From Ditylenchus dipsaci (taxonomy: Eukaryota > Nematoda > Chromadorea > Rhabditida > Anguinidae), in assembly GCA_004194705.1 (NCBI GenBank), contig SADC01000913.1, forward strand, positions 124,001-188,000: a stretch of 64,000 bases of DNA, in the 5' to 3' direction. The notes under the pieces were generated by a model. That model was not told the origin of the DNA, made no database searches, and saw only the letters and a list, made by a program, of their open reading frames with translations. Positions 45,201 to 57,400 of the stretch are shown here, one piece after another. The position numbers and the translations under genes are program-made. Position 1 is the stretch's first letter. Each line of letters begins with the position of its first letter.

Positions 45201-45446
45201 CCTGATCCTCTACCCCTCCTGCAGAACTATGCGTTGACTCCGTGCTGTTTGTCGAACTGTTGTCCATTGAGACGCGCACCTTGTTGTGAAGCTGGAAAGG
45301 CGGAGACGAGGGCATTGAACAATTGGCTGAAGCTGAGTTGTGAGAGTAGTTCTGCGGCAGCTGGCTGTCCGAAAACTTCTGCGTTGGTTGACTGGACCTT
45401 GTGGTCCTCCTGCGCAACCCTTTTCTCACAATCATTAATGAATCAG
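42212..45446 (-). CDS. daf-18: daf-18 C-terminal exons
   Basis: Exon 45112-45446 joins in phase to 47127 and is Ser/Thr/Gln-rich, probably disordered. Exons 44456-44708, 44193-44404 and 43838-43880 carry blocks that align with the insert late in the C. elegans DAF-18 C2 region ([36 protein letters not shown] then [12 protein letters not shown]), with about three one-base shifts. Exon 43408-43787 is basic then Ser-rich. The last exon, 42212-42426, has 70 codons and a TGA, starts Cys/Arg/His-rich and ends acidic ([23 protein letters not shown]). Confidence 0.72.
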
Positions 45447-48400
45447 CTAAAAAGGTGAATGATGATTTTACTGACCGAAAAGCATATAAGCTTACATTCT
45501 CCATCCATGGAACTGTATGGGTAAGCTGAAATCTTTAGTATGAGGCTGTTGGATAAAATTTCGGAGGTTTACTAATTTCTGGAGTGCATTTTTATGACTT
45601 TTGCGCGATAGTGCAGATATGTAACTTCTAATTCAGACTGAGCAGGATGGGTAATTTAACTGTACGAAAAAATTTAATGCTTAAGTGCAGTGGTAAGAAA
45701 AGGGATTTCGCAAGTGAGTGGTCGTAGTGATTTATGTATCTTAATGTTTATGAGTAGGTTTTAGTAACACGAAGACTCTACTTAAAATTTTGATACCCAA
45801 AATGACTGCAAAAAACTACTAGTACTTGTAATAGTATCTACCTTAACTAACTTATCACATACCGTATTTCCTGTAATAAGGCGGCACCCTCTAATAAGCC
45901 GGCACCCCCAACTTCGAGGGTCTATATCTCGGAGCAGAGTAAATATTCTGCTTATCTGTTCGATGCATTTTCTTAACTCCACGAGCTCTACCGATTCCAA
46001 TTTTTAGATTTTGGTTGAGCACCCGAAAATCTCGAGATTGTATTCGAATTTTTCGGATTTTTGGGAGTTTGAAAAATAAGGCGGCATGCCGCCTTATTAC
46101 AGGAAATACGGTATCTGCTGCTCTACTTGAGACTTTCGAAAAAAAAACGCGGTACAGTCGACTCTCTCATTAGTGTACACCTGGGACCACTTTGGTTGGT
46201 TTTGACTTAAACCTTCATAAAGTACTCTCCCATTAGTGTACACTCTCATTAATGTGCACTTTTCATTAGTGTACACTTAAAGCCGGTCTTGACTAAATAA
46301 AAGACACTCTCTTCAGTGTACACCACCAGCTTTCGAGCCCCGGTTGTCTTATTACGAAAAGTAGCTGCTTTTACCTAGTTTTATCTCATTTGAACATTTC
46401 GGTCTCTCAACCAGGGCTGGCCGGGTGTGGCTTTTCGAGCCACATTAAAGGAGGCCAAATCTATTAGGTCAGACTTTCCTTTACCAATTTCGAAAGCCCC
46501 TATTTTGTTGTTGGTCAGTAATTGTTTGTTAAAAGATAGGTTTAATTGAATAAAGAATATCTTTGGCAGTTTTTGTCAACCAGTGGGCCTATGTTGTTAT
46601 CTAAAATGCTGTATTTATTCTAATCAAGAGCCCATGAGCGTTTATTAGAATAATGCAATTTTTTCAAAATTCAAGTGGTCTGAAATTAAATGTTTGAGCT
46701 TTGTAAAAGTGCCTGTTAGATTTTTAAAGTTCCCCGCAGGAACTTTTTGATTAACTTAAACAGTTAATCAAAACAAAATTTCAGACCACTTGAAGTTAGG
46801 GTGGGCGCTTATTAAAGCACGGGCTTCTATTAGAGTAGATACGGTAAGGAATTTTGACTAAGACTCTCATTTGTGTACAGCTCGCAAAATTAAGGTAAAT
46901 TGAAATTTTCATTAGTGCACACCCCCATTAGTATACACTTCTCATTAGTGTACACCTGAGGCCAGTCATCCATGTTTACACTAATGAGAGAGTCGACTGT
47001 GTTCCATATTCGAAGTAAAACTTTGCTTGGGTTGACTCTATCATTAACACAATTAGTGAGTATTAACTGTGCGAAGTTAATTTCAAGAAAAATTTATAAA
47101 CAGAAAATCGTAAAATTCCAACCCACCTTCATCTCCATGCACATATTGACCACCACAGAAGCCTGGACAGCTGAACATTGTGTTCATCCAGATGTGCCCT
47201 ATCTTTTTCTTTTCTTGCTTCTAAAACCCATAGTTTTATTTATGTATAAAAGTTAGAAAAACTAATCTACCTTTAGCTTGATTTTGGCTAGCTGCAGTTG
47301 AGACTTCTGGAACAAGTCAATGCGCACGTCTCCTTCCAGAAAAACCGTTTGTTGGCAGGGACTGTCCACCCGTAGCAACGTCTAAGACAAAACATTAAAA
47401 ATGATCAAACGAGAAACACAAAACTACCTTGATATGCAGTCTTTTCCTGGTTGGGGATGGTTGGGATCTAAAAATTAAGATTGTGTGAGCTATAATGTCA
47501 CATCAGTTTAAATGTGACCACAGAGTTCAACATTCTAGAGATTTGCTGTTTTTGTGCTGTCTCACAGCACGTTATCCATCAAAAATCTTTCTATGCACGT
47601 CTATCATTATAAAAAAACCAAAAAAGCAGAAGAATGTACGAAAAACGATGGTACCTCTAAAGTAAAAAAGTCCAAATCAGTCGACTAGGAATAACCACAA
47701 GACTCGAGGCAAGCAATCTTCAAAAAGACCCACCAATTGGTCTTCACCCGTCATGATGGGATATTTACTATGCATCTCCTCTCTTCCTCTGACTTTTCAG
47801 CACTCAACCACAGGTCTTCGCCCAAAAAACATCACGTCCCATTAGCCACCCTCACCTTCAAAGCTCTTTCAGAAATGAACCTAAACAAAATGCAGTTAGT
47901 TAGCTGAGGCAATACAATCTATTGTCAAGTCTACCTCCTAATTTAGGTGGTTTTCCACATAGACGCCGACCAATTCAGTGCGTAGAGGCATGTAATTGAG
48001 CTTTTTATTGCGGAGGTGAGAGAAGTAGTAGACATAGCGCCGCTGGCTTGGGATGGTCACTCCCTGTTGTTGTGCGTCCTTACAATGGAGTAATAATCTG
48101 AAATTATAGATACTGACTACAAAAATAGTCAACTATTAGAATAGCTAACTGTAAAAATGTCACATAGCTTACCATATTCTGACGGGGCGTCCTATAGAAA
48201 GAGATGTAGGTCAGGTAAGCGCAGATCATCACACCCGTACGGCCCTTGCAGCCTTGCAATGTACAGCCACTACATTTTGGGATCTGCCTCTAAGTATTCG
48301 TGCACCTGCGAAAAACCGAATTTTGTAAAAAATGTATTTGTTTGATGTAGTTGAACAGACTTAACAAATTTTCAATTTTTGTGCTCATAAAAAACCTTAT

Positions 48401-51400
48401 AATTTCAACCCGATTTTCACATAATTTTGGGCCGTTTTGTTTCTGAACCAATTTTCTATCAAAAACGGGTAGTCAAGTCTCCAAATCGACAAAAAAGTTT
48501 CTGTATTTATTCTAAAATCTGAGCGAACAAGCAGATTCCCTTCACGTCAGGTTCTCAAAATCTTAAACGCAAGGGTCGATACCGTATTTTCTCTAATATA
48601 TCGACGGTCGGTTTATTTTTCACCTACCTCTAGGGGTCGGTTCATTAGAGAGAGTCGGTATATTATAGAGGGTCGCTATGTACTTCAACATCATCGCGCC
48701 GAAGGCGTCGCAAAAAAATTCAACACATTTATTAGTACAACATCAGCATACCGTATCCTTTCCCCGAATCTCCTGCCTATGGACGGTAATAGGGTTGTTT
48801 TAGTGACCGCTGACTTGAAATTCAGGTAGCTTACCGATAAGTCACCGAAAACTCGGTAACTTATAAATCCCGTAATAATCGACACCCCGTTGTTGTCGCA
48901 AATGGACCAAATTTATTGAAGCAGAGGGTCAAGAAGTGGCAAGAACAATAATATTAAAAATTAATCAGGAGTTGGCATGAAGATACTAGGGTAGTACGGT
49001 TACGGTTAATTTTGGACCCGGTCGTTTTTAAAACGGATGTTTGCCGTACCGGTTTTCGGTTCGGTTTCTTCCCGCTACCGGTTAACCGACCCGGTTTTTC
49101 CGGTTTTTTTTAATTTTCGGCTTGGATATCCATAAATTCAATTGGACACTTTATTGATACACATAAGATGATCAAACAATTAACGGAGCATTCAATCATA
49201 ATTTTCTGTACCTTCAACATCTGATTCGTCCTCTTCGATTTCTTCTTCATCCGGAACAGTTGATGGAGCAAGCTTAAGCTTGTTCAGATTGGCCTTGATC
49301 AAAATGAGCATTTCTGCAGTAGCACCGTGCATTCTGAAACACATTCACTTCACAAAGCGTATTGAACAATTAAAGAAATAAGCCAACTACCTATTTCTGA
49401 GCGTATTTGAGTAGAGAAGGCTGCAATAGAAAAAGTTCGCTCACTGCTCACAGATGTTGCTGGCACACAAGAAGGATTTTTGCACCCTTGCCGATCAATG
49501 GAAGCGCGCTTTGTTCTTGCTCCACCAGGCAAAAATATCCTCATTTCTCTCCGGCGATCGCTGTTGTGACGGTAGTGACTGAGCTCTGCTAAAACAATTA
49601 TGAACATTAGAATTAAAAAGAAAGCTTTTACCTTGATTGTAACTTTCAGTTCGGGAGCGATAGTGCAAACACCGTCTTCTTACGGGCCCAAATGTCATCT
49701 ATAAAAAGACGAATCATTTAAAACTCAATGAAATTTATATATGTGCTACTCACAACATCCATGCTGTTGCTATCGTTAAAGAATTCGGTTTCGCTGTCTT
49801 CTTCTCTATTACCAAAATCAGCCGCCACAGACTCTACCTCCGAGCTAAAAGTAAACAAAAGATACAAGAGTTTTGATCAAGCAGAAAAAAAGATTGCAAA
49901 ATTAACTTACACGGCACGTTTCGACATGAAATGATTTTAAGACCTTGCACAGCTCCTTGACAACGACGAAATCTTCTTTACCGAGTGGAGGCAGACTTGA
50001 TGCAAGGCGCCTTAGCTTCGTCCAGTCACTTTGCGTTGAGACTTGAGATCCGGATATGCCTTCGCCGTCCTTGCTTGTTCGTCTGAGTCGTCGAAGAAGT
50101 ACATCGAAGCATTCTGGCGTACCATAATTCTGACCAGCTCTTCGTCCATTTTGCGCTGAAGATCTTCTCTGCACTGCTGCACCGAGAAGAAAGAAGTAAT
50201 CGGAGGAATCTAAATAAGGAATTATGCAATACACAATTTTATAATTTTCACAAAATAAATACCTTGCATGGCCTATCCGACTCATATTCTTTGAACTGCT
50301 CCTCATGCCCTTTCGACTTCAGATGATTGATCAAATGAGAGGTAGACGCATCCTTTGGCACTGGAAGTAAACTGTTGCACTTCAGACATTGGCGCTTTGT
50401 TTCCCATCGGCGGTTACGACTCCAAAGAACTTCCAGATTTGGCTGTCTTCGCAAGCGGCATTTCTGGAAAAAACACACGTAAGTTTGAGCAATGACGAAA
50501 GATGAAATAGCGATCAGAACATAAACAAAGAACGAGAAGAAACAACTAACGAGCAATTTTCAACTTTACTAAAGCAATAGTGAACACTTTCGTTGCATGA
50601 TTTTATCCAGTGCTTGTTTATTTTGTTGGGTCATCTTATCCAGTGCTTAAACCGGAAAAACCGGGGTCTGGCGTACCCGGTTTTCGGTTAACCGGGATTT
50701 TTCGTACCCGGTTTTCGGTTTCGGTTAATTGGCCCAAAATCGTTCCGGTTCGGTTAACCGACCGGGTCGGTTAACCGACCGTGTACTACCCTAGAAGATA
50801 CATTGTAAAAATTGGAATGGTTCATTTAGTATCTAGTGCATTTTCTACGATGGGTCGCTGGCGTATTCATTTTTTCGTCTTCTTATAAATAGCGGCAGAA
50901 AAAGTATAATATAAATAGCGGCGTAAAAACAATGAAAAAATAAGACCAAATGGGCCAAATTTTGATATTTAAAAGTGCGAACAAACGCGCCACTTCAAAT
51001 TTGGGGAGGGGGGAGTCGATATATTAGAGAAAATACGGTAATCTTTCTTATTTGTACTATAGATGACTCATCTGCAAAACCAATTTTTGGCACGCTAAAG
51101 ATTGCCCCAATTCAAATTGGGGCACATTTTGACTGCGGAAAAAGTAACTTTTTACTTCTGAATACCATGAATTTCAGACACGCAATTAAACCATTGTGTT
51201 GCAGCCGAAAATTCAAGTACTTCAAAGGCTGTATTAAAGTAAACAGAGAGTTAAACGTAAGTCAGAAAAAGACCCAATTTAACTTGGCCCAATTTGAAAT
51301 CTTTGCCGTGCCAATTTTTTTTGTTAAATTACAAATCTTAGTTTTTTAAACATTTGCAATTGATGTAGCATCCTATTCCACTTGCTTATACGACAAGCTA

Positions 51401-54400
51401 CCATCTGTTATCACAAAATTTGTGGTAGTTGATTAGACCACATCAATATAAAGTAGATTTCCAAATGAAGCAACTGCCCTTTTATTTTATTTTTCATATC
51501 AAATTAGGCCAAACAGTAGATGGTAAGAAAGTAAAAATTTGGTGTGCAGACTACATATACAAACTACATCCGTGTGCAGACTACATCCCATAAACTGTAC
51601 TAATCTGATAAAAATTAATTATGTGAAAATTCGTCGTAGACTAGTGATAAAAGTCGCAAATAAGGAAGTAGTTTAGTTATTAAAAATTGTCGAGTAATGT
51701 CCATTTTCAACTAATTATTGGATCATTTTGTCGATTTTTGTTAAAATTTATTGTAAAATTTAGAGAAAAGAATAGGAATTTTTTGCAAAAAGATATTTCG
51801 ATGATAAAAAAGTGAAGAGCCAATGATTTTGATCAAATTTTTTTACTGTACACTTTTTCTGATTATCAACCCAGTTGCGGTTTCAATTCTCATTGGCTAC
51901 CAAATGAGTGCCCGCGTGTATGTGCCTGCTAAAACGGGGTAACGTGCCCTTGTTCCTTATAGCTCTTTCACAAACGTTGAAGTTGGCGTTGGAGTTGGAG
52001 TATTTTTTTTATGAACGCGTTTTTACTCCAACTCCAAGTCCGACTCCAACGCCAACTCCGACTCCAACCCTTTCATAAAAAAACTCCAACTCCAACGCCA
52101 ACTCCAACGCCAACTCCGACTTTAATTCTTATTATTTATATTCTTATTATTTAATCTTATTAGTTGGAGTCGGCGTTGGAGTTGGAGTCGGCGTTGGAGT
52201 TTTTTGTGAAAGGGTCGGAGTTGGCGTTGGAGTTGGAGTAAAAAGGTGTTCATAAAAATTACTCCAACTCCAACTCCAACGTTTGTGAAAGAGCTATTAT
52301 CGAATCAACGTGCTTTTGAGGGCACCCTTGTCTCAATTTTTTGCGCCTCAGGGGGAGTGCCTCCAGGGTAGAGCTCCGGTCGATACGATATATCGTATCG
52401 TTATATCGCATCGATCGTTCTAAAATATGGCCGAAAATATCGTATCGTTATATCGATCGTTAGGAACGAAAATATCGTTTATCGTATCGTTCACACGAAA
52501 AATAACAAACGCCCGTTTTTCAAATTTGTAAGATTTTTTTTTGAAAAATGAGCCTGTGGCAATTCAACTTTTGTGTCTTTTTCATGGTTCGCAAAACAGC
52601 AAATTTGCTGAAATGCAGCAAAAATATTTGGCGTTCTGTGTTTATAAAAAACAGCAAAATTTCAGCAAAAATTTTGCTGCATTTCAGCAAAATTTTGCTG
52701 CATTTCTTTGTTCCTACATTTTACGCGTCTTCATTCTTTGAACTATTTTTTTTGTTTTTTTCTATTTGATGTCAGAAAATGTATGAACGGCCCGTATAGA
52801 AGAAACAATTCGGCTACATGCAGCCCGTCAAAGTCACTCGAAAAGGGAAGCGGCTTTCGTATACGCATAACCGAGGTCACAGGTTCAAATCCCCCTGGGT
52901 GCATACCGTATTTTTACCTCATTCTTCGTATTTTATTTACAAGTTTGGTATAAAATGATGCTCATTCTCATGGGTATCCAGCAAAAGCATCATCTCAAGT
53001 TTAACAACTATAAAAGTTGAATTGCAGGCTATAGCCTATTTGAATTAACTACATCATTTTTGAGTTTTTCCTTGATTGATTTTTTCTGTATTTTTTCTAT
53101 AAGTACAGAGTGATGATATAAAATTCTGGCACTTTTACAAAATTAACGTACGTAACCCTTTGGCCGGTCGGTTTCCGATTTTCGGGTTGAAAGACCTGTG
53201 AAAACTCCACAATAATAGCCGGCTGGGATGAAGATCACAAGCACAAAGCTCCTAGATAGCTTAAATACTGTCTTCAATTTTCCTGGAAAGATCGATGGGG
53301 CAAGGAGCTAGCTACGTAAATCTTTTTAAGTGCCCAAATTTCCGTTTCCGAAAGCATGAGCGTCATTTTCATACCAAACTTGAAAATAAAATACGAAGAA
53401 TGAGGTGAAAATACGGTATGCACCCAGGGGATTTGAACCTGTGACTCGGTTATGCGTATACGAAAGCCGCTGACGGGCTACATGTAGCCGAATTGTTTCT
53501 TTTATACGGGCCGTTCATAAATTTTCCGACTTCAGATAGAAAAAAAGCAAAAAATTTAGTTCAAACAATGAAAGAAGCGTAATATGTAGGAAACAAAAAA
53601 TGCAGCAAAATTTTGCTGAAATGCAGCAAAAATTTTGCTGCATTTTTGCTGAAATTTTGCTGTTTTTAATAAACACGAAACGCCAAATATTTTGCTGCAT
53701 TTCAGCAAATTTGCTGTTTTTGCGAACCATGGTCTTTTTTGCTTTCTTGTCGACTTTTTTACAATTTTTTCTGTTTCAATTGAATTTCTGAATACTAGAT
53801 TTGTTGATTGTAATGTCTATGAGTTAAATAAATTCTTTAATTTTTTTGTGAAATATCGCGATCTATCGTTGGCGAAAAAATATCGTATCGTTATATCGAT
53901 CGTTCTAAAATATGGCCGAAAATATGGTATCGTTATATCGGTTAAAGGCAAAAGCGATGCTCTACTCCAGGGCATAATAAGTACATGAGTTCATCGCTTC
54001 GCTACTAGCCATCTGGCGCACACACGTTTTTTTATTCACTTGGTTGTCGAGCGTTTGAAATAGTTTTCAGAGAGGCTCGAAACTAACTTAGGAGTGCTTA
54101 GCTTGACAACCATGAAGATGTCGACTTGATAGAGTATATTTCAGAAACTTTACTCAAAACCTCAAATTTCAGTATTTTTATTTCAATTTTGCTGCTCTCG
54201 TCAAAAAATTTTAAATTTATTTTTGTACAAAAACACTTCCATGTGATTTTTGTAAAAAGGGAAAGTTACCTCTCTACAAAAGGGCGCCATGAGTTCTAGA
54301 CGAGGGGGGTGGTGATCTGTCATTTCAAAGGAGACCACTCTGTTGTGGAATTTACTGCAACACAATTATCGATTAATTTGTACTAGAGACAGGCAACAAA

Positions 54401-57400
54401 CCTTGTGTCATAGACATATTGACCTCGTCTGAATGAAACACAACCATCAATTACATTCAAACACTAAGGAAGTAATTTAAATTTAAAAAAAAACTTACAA
54501 GTTAAAAACTTTGTAGTGACCCGGATGATAGTGTTCTGCAATAAACAAAATTCGTTATGGTTATTTTTAATTATGTTTATATCAAACAGCTTGTTATAAA
54601 GCAAGAATTCGGGCCCATATGGCCTATAGAGTGAAGCCCCTATGAATTTGGCCCCTATCCATGGCTACTTTTCCATGACAATCAGTTGGATCAGGAATAT
54701 CAATATTAGGCTTGCTAATTTTTTAAATATTTAAAAAATGCATTCTAGGTAGATTTTGCTTTTTATTGGTCGGACTTGTGTTAGGCATGTCCATTAGTCA
54801 TGAAAATTAGAGAATATTTATATTCTTGGATGGGCAAACCTAAAAACTTGACGATATGCGTCATGGAATTCCTGTAGAGTGCTTCAGTGGTGTCAGCAGG
54901 ATAGCCCATGGCAATGATCCTGTCGGTGATGTCTGCAAAATTAGTTTGTAATTTAGAGTTTTGTAGGGATAGATATGGACAAACATGTAAGATCCAAATT
55001 GAAACCATCTTGCTGGTAGCGCCTTCTGTTCTGGGACACCTGAGTATGTGCACTTTAGAAGGTTTGATCAAGCAACTAGTCAGGAGACAAGCCAAGAAAT
55101 TTTGCATAAATCCCTATTAAACCCAAAAATCTCGATATTCAATTTATTTTAAGATTTTTAATCATTAAAGGGGGGGGGAGAGAACTTCCTATACGCATCG
55201 CGGCCCACCTTGAGACTGGCATCAATTTTTCTGATATCAATTGATTCTGGCAAAAATTCAAACTCACAATAATTTGTCTTGACCAGATTTTTTTCGAATA
55301 AATTTGTTTGGTAGTTTAATGTTCATGCAAATAATTGTTTTCGATTTATACTAAACTGTAAATAATTGGAAATTGGGTTTGATAGGACCGAAATTACGAT
55401 TTCAGCAACCTGAACCCCGAATATTTGGGTAGGTACTACTTGGATAGGATATCCTTCTCGGTGGACTGGGAAATTAAATTTATCAAATCAAAAAATAAAA
55501 AATTTTATCATATGTAAAATCCTGTGGAAAATCGAGTTTGTTAAGCCCAAAAGTGCGATTTTACTTAACCGAGCCCCGAAATCCAGGGTAGATATCACCT
55601 GGTCAGGTGGATATCCCCATGGATGGCCTAAAAACAAAATTTTTAAAAAATCAAAATACAAACACTTTTCTTAATTCAAAATTGTGAGGGAAATTGGGTT
55701 TGTTAAGACCAAAAGTGTGATTTTATCGACCCAGACCCAAAACCCGAAATGGGTACCTTCTAGTCAGGTGAATATCCATTTACATGAGTTAACCGAATTG
55801 ATCCACACCGAATTGGTCCAAACACGAATTGGCCCACCATGAATTGATCCTAATTTTTCAAATTTGTGCATTTTTAACAACTTTGCGGGAATTTGATTTT
55901 TTTTGAACCAACCAAACCAAGTGGCCGTCCACTTGGATCAAAAATTTTTTTTTACGTTTTTTATGTTCCAAAACCTATTTTCTGAACTGATTCGGGCATG
56001 CTGAAGATGGTTCGATAGTAGTAAAATGCCGTTTTGTCGGGTATTTTTTTTAGTTTGGCAAATAATTGATTTTGGTAAAATCAATTATTCCCCAAAACTC
56101 GAAAAATACCGAGAAAACGTCATTTTACCACTATCAAACCATCTTCAGCATGCCCGAATTAGTTCAGAAAACAGGTTTTGGAACATGAAAAACGTAAAAT
56201 TTTTTTGATCCAAGTGGACGACCACTTGGTTTAGTTGGTACGTGGATTATCCAGTAGAACTGAGGTTGGGTCATAGAAAAAATATTTAAAACGATGGTAG
56301 TTTTTCACAAGACAAAAATATTACTACCTTTTTTTGGGGGGGGGGGAGGGGCGGTCTGGGTGGATGAAACCGGGGTTTTGGTCCTAACAAACCCAATTAG
56401 TAACACGATTTAACGTATGATAGGATGATTCGTTTCAGAATCTGACTCAATTTTTTTCAAGTCATCCAGGTCCAAAAGAAGCCAAATTTAAGACAAAACC
56501 ATTTTTCACTAGAATCTTTAATTTCGAAAAATTTTCCGACAATATAAGTTTTATTCGAAAAAATCTTGTCAAGACAAATTATTGTCAGTTTGAATTTTTG
56601 CCAGAATTAATTTTGCCAGAATCAATTGATATCAGAAAAATTAATGCCAGTCTCAAGGTGAGCCCGCATTGCCTTAGGTCACAGGTTCGACTACCACTGG
56701 CTGTAAACCATATTTTTTTCTCCTTTTATTTACAAGTTTAGTGTCAAAATGATCATCACACTCTTGGCTATCCAATAAAACTATCAGCACAGGCTTTTAC
56801 ACCTACCGGAGCTTGTATCCATGCTAAATAGGCCGAATTTCCGAAAATCGATGGTTTTCGGGGTTTTTCTTTGACTGGTTTCACTGAAAGTTTCTGACTT
56901 TTTTCTACAAGTCACAAGTTTCATACACCAAAATGTAGTCAAGACTCTAGGTTTTCATTCGAGCTATCAAACAGAGAAAAAGTTAGTATAAAGTTGGAGC
57001 TAGAATTCTAAAACATCCAACGATGTCCAACCATGACATCCATCCTAAGTTAACGGTTTTGGTGCACTTATCCATATTCGGGTACAAGTGGTAATCTGGA
57101 TGTTCACCTGTGGCAATTTTTACTTTTTTTAGCAGTCCCGGAAGGGTCTGTCCCGAATCCACTGGTAATTTGTCTGATAAAAATGTATTTTGGTCTTTTA
57201 AAATAATGCTCATGGTTTTGGATAAGGTACACACATAATACCCGCTTGACTCAAAGTTAAATTTAGTTTATCCGCCTACTAACGCGATGGTTGATGTACT
57301 TGTTAGGATGAAAAAGTACTGAGCTGGTGGTTCATCCACTATCTAGGTGGTTTAATTGAAGTCCAGATGTGAAAATTTATTCTGGCGCGCAAATGTCGGC

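Larger units (their letters stand above)
48582..51038. mobile_element. CCGTATTT-type MITE split by a hAT insertion
   Basis: Left end CCGTATTTTCTCTAATATAT (after TA at 48580-48581) and inverted ATATATTAGAGAAAATACGG at the right (TA at 51039-51040). GGTCGG words follow the left end. The hAT element 48987-50793 sits between them. Confidence 0.65.
52369..53964. mobile_element. hAT-like foldback, word ATCGTATCGTTATATCG, each arm carrying a tRNA-like SINE
   Basis: Exact 8-bp duplication CTCCAGGG (52361-52368 and 53965-53972). Ends TAGAGC and inverted TAGAGC. The word ATATCGTATCGTTATATCGA is arrayed at both ends. Further in, CAGCAAAATTTTGCTG arrays (52600-52710 and 53595-53715) and a tRNA-like block are also inverted copies. 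The arms are about 600 bp around a loop of about 400 bp (52970-53360). Confidence 0.85.
55165..56790 (+). other. SINE-like unit interrupted by a foldback
   Basis: The head GAACTTCCTATACGCATCGC (55175-55201) and remainder GCATTGCCTTAGGTCACAGG plus TTCGACTACCACTGGC and tail TTTTATTTACAAGTTTAGTG (56666-56790) together match the unit at 58858-58915 and the tail at 52930. The foldback 55202-56665 separates them. Confidence 0.6.

Noticed and set aside
45159..45458. 99-codon + strand open frame and an alternative minus frame
   Set aside because: The minus-strand Ser-rich frame of exon 45112-45446 joins its neighbours in phase on both sides. The others are shadows of a GC-richer exon.
48173..48305. 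Calling daf-18 a pseudogene because of the broken P-loop
   Set aside because: The indels sit in short runs and substitutions are conservative. All splice sites and C-terminal blocks are intact, and the same error type occurs in other genes and in target duplications.
50975..51349. 124-codon + strand frame
   Set aside because: It overlaps the right end of a MITE and then AT-rich intron sequence. No motif, and opposite to the host gene.
54908..55120. 70-codon + strand frame
   Set aside because: Antisense to daf-18 exons 54985-55039 and 54840-54932.
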